A stretch of DNA of 8,498 bases, taken from contig JAFTHD010000033.1 in NCBI GenBank assembly GCA_017457585.1, forward strand, positions 1 to 8,498. Reading direction: 5' to 3'. Position numbers and translations under genes: made by a program. This document shows, piece after piece, positions 1-6,640 of the stretch; positions within the stretch are counted from its first letter, which is position 1; each line of letters starts with the position of its first letter. The stretch comes from Bacillota bacterium. GTDB taxonomy: Bacteria; Bacillota_A; Clostridia; Peptostreptococcales; Anaerovoracaceae. The notes under the pieces were generated by a model that worked only from the letters and a program-made list of their open reading frames with translations, was not told the DNA's origin and ran no database searches.

Positions 1-1169
1 ACGGATGTCCGACATTTGCAGAGAGCTACAGGGAACTTGTGGCAGACTGCTCGAGCCAGCCGCCGCTCGTAAGACTGGAAGAGGAAGACGATGCGGCAAT
101 CTACTTCTCCTCAGGCACGACCGGATTCCCTAAGGCCATCCTCCATAATCACGAGAGCCTTACCCAGGCAGCACAGATGGAGCAGCGACATCACCTCACT
201 GACAGAAACGACGTGTTCCTCTGTATACCGCCGCTTTACCATACGGGCGCTAAGTTCCACTGGATGGGCAGCCTTTGTGCCGGAAGCAAGGCTGTGCTTC
301 TCAAAGGAACCACGCCTGAAATCATACTGGACGCTGTCTCAAAGGAAGGCTGTACATTGGTTTGGCTGCTGGTTCCTTGGGCGCAGGAGATTCTCGATGC
401 CCTCGACAGAGGCGATGTGAAACTTGAGGACTACAATCTTAAACAGTGGAGGCTCATGCACATCGGTGCGCAGCCTGTACCGCCATCCCTCATCAAGCAC
501 TGGAAGGACTACTTCCCGGATCACCTTTACGATACAAACTACGGACTTTCCGAGTCTACAGGTCCGGGATGCGTACACCTGGGTGTCGAAAACATTCACA
601 AAGTTGGCGCGATCGGCATTCCGGGTTACCGCTGGAAGGCGAAGATCGTCGGCTCAGACGATAAGGAAGTGGAGCAGGGTCAGGTGGGCGAACTGATTGT
701 AAGAGGTCCTGGCGTTATGACGTGCTACTACAATGATCCGCAGGCTACAGCCGAGACTCTGAAGAATGGCTGGCTCTACACCGGCGATATGGCCATGCAG
801 GATGAAGACGGATTCATCTTCCTCGTTGACCGTAAGAAGGACGTTATCATAAGCGGAGGCGAGAACATCTATCCTGTTCAGATCGAAAACTTCCTGACAT
901 CCTATGAAAAGGTGAAGGATGTTGCGGTCATCGGTCTTCCTGACCGAAGGCTGGGAGAAATAACGGGTGCAATCATCAGCATCAAGGACGGCATGGAGTG
1001 CACGGAAGAGGAAATCGAAGATTTCTGTCGTGAACTGCCGAGATACAAGAGGCCAAAGAAGATTATCTTCGCAGAGGTGCCTCGAAATGCCACAGGCAAG
1101 ATTGAAAAGCCGCTTCTGCGCAAGATGTATGGAGCAGAGCATCTGGTAGAACTGCAGAACAAAGGCTGA
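1..1169 (+). CDS. Acyl-CoA synthetase (AMP-forming ligase), 5'-truncated by window edge
   Basis: ANL-superfamily adenylate-forming enzyme: it activates a carboxylic acid with ATP to an acyl-adenylate and transfers it to CoA, probably in the cytosol. The reading frame is open from base 3 to the TGA at 1167-1169, so the gene begins upstream and the GTG at 39 is not its start. About 388 residues are visible, against roughly 500-550 for the family. Core motifs appear in the expected order: the phosphate-binding loop YFSSGTTGFPK (102-134), YGLSEST (540-560), YTGD near 778, the hinge segment DRKKDVIISGGENIYP (from 828), and the C-terminal RNATGKIEKPLLRK, whose TGK lysine (codon 1098-1100) is the catalytic lysine of the adenylation step. 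The C-terminal domain is complete. The acid substrate cannot be read from sequence; medium- or long-chain fatty acid and carnitine/crotonobetaine-type ligases are all possible. It converges on the minus-strand flavoprotein gene and shares its terminator region. Confidence 0.93.
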   Translation, partial: GCPTFAESYRELVADCSSQPPLVRLEEEDDAAIYFSSGTTGFPKAILHNHESLTQAAQMEQRHHLTDRNDVFLCIPPLYHTGAKFHWMGSLCAGSKAVLLKGTTPEIILDAVSKEGCTLVWLLVPWAQEILDALDRGDVKLEDYNLKQWRLMHIGAQPVPPSLIKHWKDYFPDHLYDTNYGLSESTGPGCVHLGVENIHKVGAIGIPGYRWKAKIVGSDDKEVEQGQVGELIVRGPGVMTCYYNDPQATAETLKNGWLYTGDMAMQDEDGFIFLVDRKKDVIISGGENIYPVQIENFLTSYEKVKDVAVIGLPDRRLGEITGAIISIKDGMECTEEEIEDFCRELPRYKRPKKIIFAEVPRNATGKIEKPLLRKMYGAEHLVELQNKG

Positions 1170-1210
1170 TGAGAAAACTGCCCGGAGATTGGGTTGTTGA
1201 AGGTGAATAT

Positions 1211-1240
1211 AGATGAGCGCAGATGAGCGCAGATGAGCGT
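1211..1240. repeat. Three tandem copies of a 10-bp unit
   Basis: The unit AGATGAGCGC occurs head to tail at 1211-1220 and 1221-1230, with a third copy at 1231-1240 that ends in T instead of C. It starts about 40 bp after the acyl-CoA ligase stop codon, outside any gene I accept. Such short perfect arrays usually arise by replication slippage. No function is visible. Confidence 0.9.
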
Positions 1241-1300
1241 ACAATTCCTGATAAACCGAACAGCCGAAACCAGAAATATCGGAAGCGCAAGCAAAATTTT

Positions 1301-1351
1301 ATCTCCCCAATATTTGTCCGTGAACGGGAACACAAATGGGGAGATATTTTT
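1301..1351. terminator. Probable bidirectional rho-independent terminator between convergent genes
   Basis: The left arm 1301-1317 pairs with 1332-1345: ATCTCCCCA and TTTGT, separated by a 3-nt bulge, match ACAAATGGGGAGAT. An inner CCGT-GA-ACGG hairpin can close the loop. On the plus strand the stem runs into ATATTTTTG, a usable U-tract for the acyl-CoA ligase transcript. On the minus strand it is followed by AAAATTTT (1293-1300), a poorer tract for the flavoprotein transcript. Its position between two converging stop codons supports a shared role. Confidence 0.75.
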
Positions 1352-1393
1352 GTTGTCTCATTTCTTTTTCTTCAGAGCAAGGGGCCGTCGGGC

Positions 1394-1933
1394 TTAGAAC
1401 TTATCTGCCAGTGCAGCAGCCTGAGCCTCGCCGTCTGTGCCGGTAATTTCTCCGGCTTCGTTTACGGCTGGAATCAGGACTTCGCCCACGATTTCGTACT
1501 GCATCAGTCCCATGGACTTTTCGAAGGAGTAGACAATTCCATCGAATGTAGTCATGTCATCCTCTTCGCAGCAGCTTATGAGCGCGGTTTTCTTGTTCCC
1601 AAAGCACTTCTCCGCAACACAGAATGCGTAGAAGTGATCCAGCACTGATTTAATCTGTGTCGGCCATGTGTACCAGTAAACAGGAGCCGCCCAAACGATT
1701 CCATCCGCCTCCTCGACTGCTTTTGCAATCGGGTTGAACGCAGGAACGAGAGCGCATGCGCCCCTCTTGTAACATGCATTGCAGGCTTTGCAGCCTTCGA
1801 TGTTCATCTTGGCGGTGTCAAAGCGGACAACCTCATGTCCCTTGGCGGTAGCCGCCTCTTCAAATGCATTAGCCATGGCCATAGAATTGCCCTTTGCCCT
1901 CGGGCTTCCCATCAGTAAAACGATCTTACTCAT
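1394..1933 (-). CDS. Iron-sulfur flavoprotein / NADPH-dependent FMN reductase family protein
   Basis: A 179-residue flavodoxin-fold protein, predicted to be a cytosolic FMN-binding electron carrier or reductase. The N-terminal strand is followed by GSPRAKGNS (residues 9-17), the phosphate-binding loop of the NADPH-dependent FMN reductase family. Four cysteines at 48, 51, 54 and 60 form C-x2-C-x2-C-x5-C, the compact arrangement that binds a 4Fe-4S cluster in Isf-type iron-sulfur flavoproteins. The APVYWYTWP segment (about residues 81-89) is the usual second flavin-contacting loop of this family. Length is normal for the family. The start is fixed by AAGGAG seven bases upstream (complement of 1941-1946). 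It is a single-gene unit. In anaerobes such proteins often act in oxygen or oxidant detoxification or as ferredoxin-linked electron carriers, but the partner here is unknown. A role as a plain FMN reductase without a cluster is the main alternative. Confidence 0.88.
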   Translation of the reverse strand: MSKIVLLMGSPRAKGNSMAMANAFEEAATAKGHEVVRFDTAKMNIEGCKACNACYKRGACALVPAFNPIAKAVEEADGIVWAAPVYWYTWPTQIKSVLDHFYAFCVAEKCFGNKKTALISCCEEDDMTTFDGIVYSFEKSMGLMQYEIVGEVLIPAVNEAGEITGTDGEAQAAALADKF

Positions 1934-1985
1934 TTCAAATCTCCTTAATATATTCTTTATAATAATACCTCAAATAACTCAGACT

Positions 1986-1991
1986 ATTATA
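1986..1991 (-). promoter_or_regulatory. Candidate -10 box for the flavoprotein gene
   Basis: A perfect TATAAT lies on the minus strand at 1991-1986, about 53 bp upstream of the flavoprotein start codon. No convincing -35 hexamer stands 16-18 bp further upstream, and the region is AT-rich, so a chance match is possible. Confidence 0.4.
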
Positions 1992-2446
1992 TCATAAAAA
2001 CAAACTGGAGACATACAATATACCCCGGTTTTTGTAATCCTGTAATTGAAGAGGAATTTTAATCCATGTGGAACTGGATGAATATCATTTTATGCAGACA
2101 CCGGGCTTGCCGCACGAAATCTCCAGGAAGAAACTGTATGGAGGTTTTGAATTCATCTGTTTTCATAGTGATTACATTCATGGCATTCGTGATTCTGGCA
2201 AGCAAATCCGCTTACATCTTTTGTAATTTTGCTTCGAGGCAACGTACTGTCTTTGTCACATTTCTGGAAGCGTTGCAATTACTCGTTGCTGAGATGTGTG
2301 CAAAATAAGCACGTTAACGAAGACCTAAATTTGTCCGGATTTATGACCTGTTTACCCCTATTTGATGCATAGTTGGCACCTTTTTCTTCAAAAACCGCTG
2401 CTTTGTTAACATACCTGGCGGCATATTCGATAACTACGTTGCCTTT

Positions 2447-2656
2447 TCAGGGAATAGGCACTGCCAAAACGAATGATCGTAGCTCTTTTGGCACTATATT
2501 AATAGCTGCTTTTGTGTTTAATATGATTGTATATGTTCCATCATCGAGATTGAAGTTGTTTTCTTTGTTGTGCATACGGAAGCGGTATAAGGGAACGCCT
2601 GATTTGAAGGAGTCAAAACAACATTGTTTAACGGTTGAAGGGACAAAAAGAATCGT
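2447..2656 (-). pseudogene. Decayed fragment resembling a Rpn/PDDEXK_2-type transposase-nuclease
   Basis: On the minus strand the frame between a TAA at 2659-2657 and a TGA at 2449-2447 encodes CFDSFKSGVPLYRF, then NFNLDDGTYTIILNTK, then VPKELRSFV. From memory, clostridial PD-(D/E)XK family transposases carry in the same order an FDPFG-x-G-x3-Y-x-F block, a DGT-x2-I-x-LNT block and a V-x-x-EL-x-x-F block, all downstream of the catalytic core. Only this middle segment survives: the nuclease core that should lie 5' of it is missing, its place being taken by the GH20 gene start, and the downstream part does not match. There is no credible start codon with a ribosome site. It is most likely a dead remnant. 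The family match rests on recalled consensus, not a search. Confidence 0.45.
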
Positions 2657-2663
2657 TTACACT
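2635..2663 (+). promoter_or_regulatory. Candidate promoter of the GH20 gene
   Basis: TTGAAG (2635-2640) and TACACT (2658-2663) are separated by 17 bp and each match four of six consensus bases of a housekeeping sigma-70/SigA promoter. They lie about 55 bp upstream of the chosen start. An alternative -35, TTTACA at 2656-2661, has no good -10 partner. The call is weak because the region is AT-rich. Confidence 0.3.
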
Positions 2664-2718
2664 GTACTCGTAGGTAAAAATGATTGTGAATTTGAGCACG
2701 CATACAGGGGAAAACATG

Positions 2719-4737
2719 ATGAAGAAAAGTGTACTGACAATGCTTTGCATATTGATGAGCATGACGATCTTATTGCCAACGAGCCCGGTCTTTGCAGATG
2801 CTGGGGCGGATTCTAATGCAGATTCTGATGCAAAGAATACAGATACATTCTCCATAAGCGAGACCTCGAGATTTTATATCGTGACGGAAGAGGAGCCGGC
2901 AGAGGAAATTCTCGAAACGGTGCAGTTATCGGACGGCAAATTCGCAGCATCGCAGATGCCTTCCGGAGAGTCTCTCGGTATAGTATGCGGCAGTGCAAAG
3001 CATATCAAGGCCGGGGACATCGTGATTCGCATGGATAGCTTGGCGGTTGATTCGGCACAGACCGCAGCAGGTATCCAAGGCGCCAACGCCGAAGAGCCAC
3101 AGGCGGACGATGAGACAGAAGCCGGCACGAATATCCAAGGCGCAAACGCCGAAGAGCCACAGGCGGACGATGAGACAGAAGCCGGCACGAATATCCAAGG
3201 CGCGAAGTCTGCAGATGTTGAAGCGGCAAAGGCATCCCAGGGCTATGAAATCGTGACAAGCACCGACGGAACCGTCTGGGTTACGGCAAAGAGCAGCCGC
3301 GGTCTCATGTACGGACTGGATGAACTGCTGCGATTGATGCTTCTGAGCGGCGGCAGCATAAGCTGCAACATCAGTGAGGTTCCGGCATCGGCAGAGCGAA
3401 CGCTGCTCTTAGACTGCGGCAGGAAGTACTACAGCCCCGAGTGGATCGAGAATCTGATCAAAAGAATGTCATGGCAGAGGTATACGGCGCTCCAGCTTCA
3501 TTTCTCAGACAGCGAAGGATTCAGGCTTGAGTCGGAGCAGTACCCATGGCTGACGGAGGGAGAAGAATGCCTGACGATAAGCGATCTGGAAGAGATTTGC
3601 CAGGTGGCAAACGCATATCACATTGAGATTATTCCGGAACTGGACACGCCGGGACACATGGAGTACATCATACGCAAATACAGAGAACACGTTCAGGCAG
3701 ACCCGGACTTTTCCTTTACGTATAACGGGAAAAATTACAGCCGCGACGACGAGGGCTTCGCAGACATCTCCAACTACTCCGTTTACAGGGGAGCGCGCTC
3801 GCTGCCGAGTAACGCCGGCATAGACCTTTCCAATGAGGTTGCGAGAGCATTCACAGCCTCGCTCATTGACGAATATGCGGACTTCTTTGCGGAGCACGGC
3901 AGCAGCACCTTCTGCATCGGCGGAGATGAGATATTCGGATGGAACGGTGCGAAAGTCGGCGGCAGAAGCTTCGATCACAACAGCCTTTGGTATGCACTGG
4001 AGCATTGGGTGGCGTACGCAGAAACCGGGGCTGATACGGCCGTGCAGGGAGAAACGGAACAGAAGATTTCAGGAGCCGACGTCTTCATAGAGTACCTGAA
4101 CGAGACGGCGGAAAGGCTGGCAGGCAAAGGGTTCGCGTGCAGAGTCTGGAACGACGAGATGCACAGGATGGAAGAGCAGCGCACAGAGCTCAGCCCGGAA
4201 ATCGACATCATCTACTGGAGCAACGACTACTACCCGGCAGAGGATCTTGCAAAGAACGGCAATCTCATTCACAACTCCGATACGGACTGGTGCTACTACG
4301 TAGTCAGACCGGATAAACATGGCGGCGATATCATGGATCGCACCCGTAAGTACTGCAATGCCAAGAACATATATGAAAACTGGAATCCGCGCAATTGCGC
4401 GAGAAGCGCAGGAGAACCATCTCTGATACCGGAGGAGTCATGTGCAGGCGGATACTTTGCAATCTGGTCGGATTCTCCTGATTACAAAGACGAGAAAACG
4501 GTCTGGGAAGATACGAACATGCGCACCTGGGCGAACAGCGTCAGACTTTGGAATGGCGGAGACGAGGAGAAAACGGGCTACAGCAAGTTCATGAAATACA
4601 CGGAAATCGTGGGGACGTTCCCCGGGTACGGAGGAGACCCGTCTGCTAAAACCCTGCTTCCTGAAGCGGCAGCTCCCGAAATCATGAAGTTAAGCATGTC
4701 TGAAAGAATCAGCGCCTGGTTTGGACGATTATTTTAA
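2719..4737 (+). CDS. Secreted GH20 beta-N-acetylhexosaminidase with acidic repeat insert
   Basis: A 672-residue exported glycoside hydrolase family 20 enzyme, expected to remove terminal beta-linked GlcNAc/GalNAc (or release lacto-N-biose) from glycans outside the cell. I chose ATG 2719 because AGGGGA (2706-2711) sits 7 bp upstream and a classical signal peptide follows, MKK, a hydrophobic core, then VFA|DA with likely cleavage after residue 26. ATG 2716 is an alternative; an in-frame ATG at 2680 would put 13 odd residues before the signal. Residues about 40-215 form the GH20b accessory domain, split by an acidic insert at about 119-180. The catalytic barrel runs from about 227 to 620, with LHFSDSEGFRLE, IPELDTPGH, and CIGGDEIFG carrying the catalytic Asp403-Glu404 pair, then WNDEMHR and YFAIWSD. 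All key residues look intact. There is no LPXTG anchor or evident carbohydrate-binding module. Substrate-assisted catalysis is the family mechanism; substrate choice cannot be read here. Confidence 0.93.
   Translation: MKKSVLTMLCILMSMTILLPTSPVFADAGADSNADSDAKNTDTFSISETSRFYIVTEEEPAEEILETVQLSDGKFAASQMPSGESLGIVCGSAKHIKAGDIVIRMDSLAVDSAQTAAGIQGANAEEPQADDETEAGTNIQGANAEEPQADDETEAGTNIQGAKSADVEAAKASQGYEIVTSTDGTVWVTAKSSRGLMYGLDELLRLMLLSGGSISCNISEVPASAERTLLLDCGRKYYSPEWIENLIKRMSWQRYTALQLHFSDSEGFRLESEQYPWLTEGEECLTISDLEEICQVANAYHIEIIPELDTPGHMEYIIRKYREHVQADPDFSFTYNGKNYSRDDEGFADISNYSVYRGARSLPSNAGIDLSNEVARAFTASLIDEYADFFAEHGSSTFCIGGDEIFGWNGAKVGGRSFDHNSLWYALEHWVAYAETGADTAVQGETEQKISGADVFIEYLNETAERLAGKGFACRVWNDEMHRMEEQRTELSPEIDIIYWSNDYYPAEDLAKNGNLIHNSDTDWCYYVVRPDKHGGDIMDRTRKYCNAKNIYENWNPRNCARSAGEPSLIPEESCAGGYFAIWSDSPDYKDEKTVWEDTNMRTWANSVRLWNGGDEEKTGYSKFMKYTEIVGTFPGYGGDPSAKTLLPEAAAPEIMKLSMSERISAWFGRLF
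3072..3204 (+). repeat. 60-bp in-frame tandem repeat inside the GH20 gene
   Basis: Two full 60-bp copies, 3072-3131 and 3132-3191, differ at one base (C at 3084 against A at 3144) and are followed by a 13-bp partial copy (3192-3204). Each codes for the same 20 residues, IQGANAEEPQADDETEAGTN, so the silent difference keeps the protein repeat perfect (residues 119-138 and 139-158, then IQGA). The unit is strongly acidic and probably disordered. A unit length divisible by three lets copy number change without breaking the frame. Confidence 0.95.
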
Positions 4738-4770
4738 TAGATTTTACTTTTCTTCCGCAGACGCTTAGGC

Positions 4771-4776
4771 TATAAT
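4771..4776 (+). promoter_or_regulatory. Probable -10 box of the pan operon promoter
   Basis: A perfect TATAAT lies 34 bp after the GH20 stop codon and would start transcription near 4783, giving a leader of about 140 nt. The best-spaced -35 (TTTTCT, 4748-4753, 17 bp away) is poor. No terminator hairpin is visible between the GH20 stop and this box, so read-through from GH20 into the operon is possible. Confidence 0.5.
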
Positions 4777-4782
4777 GATTAC

Positions 4783-4924
4783 GGATGGGTGGTATCGGAC
4801 TGAACTACACCACCGGAAGATGACATATTCATTTGATCTGTGTGCGAAGGCACCGCTTTTATCCTTGAGGGAACGAGACGAAAGGCAGCACTCCTGAGGC
4901 ACCATGCCGGACAGGAGGGATAGG
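4783..4924 (+). ncRNA. Structured 5' leader of the pan operon, candidate cis-regulatory RNA
   Basis: The stretch between the presumed transcription start and panG folds into a series of hairpins by eye: GGTGGT (4788-4793) with ACCACC (4809-4814); AGATGA (4818-4823) with TCATTT (4829-4834, one G-U); GTGC (4842-4845) with GCAC (4850-4853); and a closing GGAT (4783-4786) with ATCC (4861-4864). A last hairpin covers the ribosome site of panG. Pantothenate operons in Bacillota are known to carry the pan RNA motif in their leaders, described as one or two stem-loops with bulged adenosines, so this leader is a natural place for it. I cannot confirm a match to that motif. No terminator-like U-run follows a stem, so control, if any, would be at translation. 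Confidence 0.45.
4891..4918 (+). promoter_or_regulatory. Hairpin sequestering the panG Shine-Dalgarno sequence
   Basis: CTCCTG (4891-4896) is perfectly complementary to CAGGAG (4912-4917), and inside them GGCA (4898-4901) pairs with TGCC (4905-4908) around a CCA loop, leaving a small A/GGA internal loop. The 3' arm contains the ribosome site AGGAGG (4913-4918), six bases ahead of the panG ATG at 4925. When folded, the site would be hidden. Confidence 0.6.
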
Positions 4925-5794
4925 ATGAATATAGGATTTATTGGAGCAGGCAAGGTAGGATGCACGCTCGGCAAATACTTTGCAGAGGGCGGACTGGAAG
5001 TGAAAGGCTACTACAGTCTCCCGGAGGAAACGTCGCTTGAAGCGGCACGCTTTACGAATACTTTACGTTTTGAAACGGCTGAAGATTTGATAAGAGAGTG
5101 CGACCTCGTTTTCGTAACTGTTCCCGACAGCGTGATCAGAGAGACATGGGACACCATAAAGGATCACGATATCAAGGATAAGATCATATGTCATTGCAGT
5201 GGAGCCATGACTTCATACGAAGCTTTCCCGGGCATTGAGCAGAGGGGCGCTTCGGGATATTCCGTCCATCCGTTGTTCGCAGTGAGTGACAGATTCAGCA
5301 CTTACCGTGAACTGCCGGGTGTTTTTTTTACACTGGAAGGAAGCGCTGACAGGATAGAAGAGGTAAAAGCCTTATTGGAAGGCCTCGGCAATCCGGTCAG
5401 AATCATAGAAGGCAGCGATAAGACCATGTATCACTGCGCAGCGGCGGCCTCAAGCAACCTGGTCTGTGCCATCCTGGACATGAGCTTTGAGCTTATGACG
5501 CGGTGCGGATTTACAGAAGAGGACGCTCGCAAAGCCATGACGTCCCTCATAAAGGGCAACGTGAATCACGTGCTGGAAGTGGGCACGGAGAAGGGACTTA
5601 CAGGTCCCATCGAAAGAAATGACACGACCACCGTGTCGAAGCATCTGGAGTGCCTCTCCGGCGAGGACACTTTGCAGATGAAGGAAACCTACAGAGTGCT
5701 CAGCCTAAGGCTTGCAGATATAGCTAACAGACGTCACCCGGACAGAGATTACACGGGGATGTACCAATTGCTTGGAGAAAGGAAAGAAAAATGA
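4925..5794 (+). CDS. panG: Ketopantoate reductase, PanG type (Rossmann plus DUF2520)
   Basis: Predicted to reduce 2-dehydropantoate (ketopantoate) to pantoate with NADPH, the second step of pantoate synthesis. The 289-residue protein has an N-terminal Rossmann fold with GAGKVG (G7-x-G9-x2-G12) and a C-terminal all-helical DUF2520 domain of the 6-phosphogluconate dehydrogenase-like type, with [13 protein letters not shown] and [18 protein letters not shown] as its hallmark segments. Proteins of this architecture were shown to be an alternative ketopantoate reductase (PanG) in Francisella, with relatives in enterococci and clostridia that lack classical PanE. The placement directly before panB and panC supports the call. 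The ATG at 4925 is preferred over an in-frame ATG at 4904 because AGGAGG lies six bases ahead and the protein then begins directly with the beta strand of the Rossmann fold. Its stop overlaps the panB start (ATGA). The substrate is inferred from context and family, not from a residue I can check. Confidence 0.82.
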   Translation: MNIGFIGAGKVGCTLGKYFAEGGLEVKGYYSLPEETSLEAARFTNTLRFETAEDLIRECDLVFVTVPDSVIRETWDTIKDHDIKDKIICHCSGAMTSYEAFPGIEQRGASGYSVHPLFAVSDRFSTYRELPGVFFTLEGSADRIEEVKALLEGLGNPVRIIEGSDKTMYHCAAAASSNLVCAILDMSFELMTRCGFTEEDARKAMTSLIKGNVNHVLEVGTEKGLTGPIERNDTTTVSKHLECLSGEDTLQMKETYRVLSLRLADIANRRHPDRDYTGMYQLLGERKEK

Positions 5795-6618
5795 AAAGAA
5801 CGATCAACACGTTGCTCAAGATGAAGCAGGAAGGCCAGAAGATTTCAATGCTCACATGCTACGACTATTCGACTGCCAAACTGATGGACAAGTCCGGCGT
5901 AGACATGATCCTGGTCGGAGATTCCCTTGGAATGACAATGCTGGGGTATAAGGATACGCTGGCGGTGACCATGGAGGATATGATTCATCACGGTAAGGCA
6001 GTGTGCAGAGGCGTGGAAGACATCTTCGTGGTGATGGATATGCCATTCATGTCCTATCAGACTTCCGCATACGATGCTCTCGTCAATGCAGGCAGGCTGA
6101 TTAAGGAGACGGGTGCCAGTGCAGTCAAGCTTGAAGGCGGAGCAGCCGTTTGTGAACAGATCAAGGCCATCGTCGATGCCGGAATTCCGGTTTGTGCTCA
6201 CATAGGAATGACCCCGCAGTCGACCAACGTGTTCGGCGGATTCAAGGTGCAGGGAAAGAACGTGGAGAAGGCGCAGCAGATCGTTGAAGACGCCCTGGCA
6301 GTACAGGAAGCAGGCGCATTCATGGTCGTTTTGGAGTGCATCCCTGCAAAGCTTGCGGCAATCATCACGGAGAAGCTTGATATCCCGACCATCGGAATCG
6401 GCGCGGGAGCGGACTGCGACGGACAGGTGCTCGTATGGCAGGATATGATCGGACTTTATACGGATATGGTTCCGAAGTTCGTAAAGGTGTTCACAGAGGG
6501 CGGCAAGACGATGAAGGAAGGCTTCGAGGCGTACGACAAGGAAGTTAAGGCAGGAACCTTCCCAGATGAGGCCCATTCGTTTAAAATAGATGATGATGTA
6601 ATCGCTCAGATAAAGTAG
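5791..6618 (+). CDS. panB: 3-methyl-2-oxobutanoate hydroxymethyltransferase (ketopantoate hydroxymethyltransferase)
   Basis: Transfers a hydroxymethyl group from 5,10-methylene-tetrahydrofolate to alpha-ketoisovalerate to make ketopantoate, the committed step of pantothenate synthesis, in the cytosol. The 275-residue protein is normal length and aligns across the whole TIM-barrel family. Expected metal ligands are present: Asp44 in LVGDSLG, Asp83 in VMDMPF and Glu115 in KLEGG. The proposed catalytic acid is Glu182 in LECIP. Other signatures are [19 protein letters not shown] and TIGIGAG. Its ATG overlaps the panG stop by four bases, so translation is probably coupled; a purine-rich GGAGAAAGGAAAG lies upstream inside panG. 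Confidence 0.98.
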   Translation: MKRTINTLLKMKQEGQKISMLTCYDYSTAKLMDKSGVDMILVGDSLGMTMLGYKDTLAVTMEDMIHHGKAVCRGVEDIFVVMDMPFMSYQTSAYDALVNAGRLIKETGASAVKLEGGAAVCEQIKAIVDAGIPVCAHIGMTPQSTNVFGGFKVQGKNVEKAQQIVEDALAVQEAGAFMVVLECIPAKLAAIITEKLDIPTIGIGAGADCDGQVLVWQDMIGLYTDMVPKFVKVFTEGGKTMKEGFEAYDKEVKAGTFPDEAHSFKIDDDVIAQIK

Positions 6619-6640
6619 CGGAGAAGACAGGAGAAAGAGA

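Larger units (their letters stand above)
1934..2718. other. Long AT-richer intergenic region without an intact gene
   Basis: About 785 bp separate the divergently transcribed flavoprotein and GH20 genes. Base composition is visibly richer in A+T than the flanking genes, and every open frame is short, rich in Cys/Phe/Ile residues and interrupted by stops. Besides the two promoter regions it contains a decayed minus-strand nuclease-like segment (2447-2656). Just below that, a second minus-strand stretch of the same frame (2446-2282) stays open to a TAA and reads like protein (VIEYAARYVNKAAVFEEKG) without a family I can name. On the plus strand an open frame at 2068-2226 (GTG start, GAGGAA 13-17 bp ahead) gives a 52-residue peptide containing ELDEYHFMQTPG, also unrecognised. 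I read the region as eroded mobile or accessory DNA; this is inference. Confidence 0.55.

Noticed and set aside
654..1333. Long minus-strand frames under the acyl-CoA ligase 3' end
   Set aside because: They are antisense to conserved ligase motifs and show no protein signature of their own.
2066..2308. 80-codon plus-strand frame starting ATG with a GAGGAA upstream
   Set aside because: The translation is rich in Cys, Phe and Ile in the manner of untranslated AT-rich DNA, resembles no family I know, and competes with equally open frames in the same gap.
2373..2816. 147-codon plus-strand frame overlapping the GH20 signal peptide
   Set aside because: It has no ribosome site, overlaps the start of the well-supported GH20 gene by about 100 bp in another frame, and covers the antisense side of the nuclease relic.
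3005..3259. Several overlapping frames across the 60-bp repeat on both strands
   Set aside because: They exist because the repeat has no stop codon in several frames; the GH20 frame is the only one with flanking domain homology.
4846..4860. T-box-like sequence GGCACCGC in the pan leader
   Set aside because: It matches the core of the T-box (GGNACCGC), but the preceding U needed to pair with the tRNA CCA end is A, there is no room for a specifier stem after the predicted start, and no terminator follows.
4781..4920. Known riboswitch classes in the pan leader (ZTP, THF, cobalamin, glycine, fluoride)
   Set aside because: Local words such as CCACCGG and CAGGAG resemble pieces of these consensus sequences, but the full ordered set of conserved blocks is absent for each.
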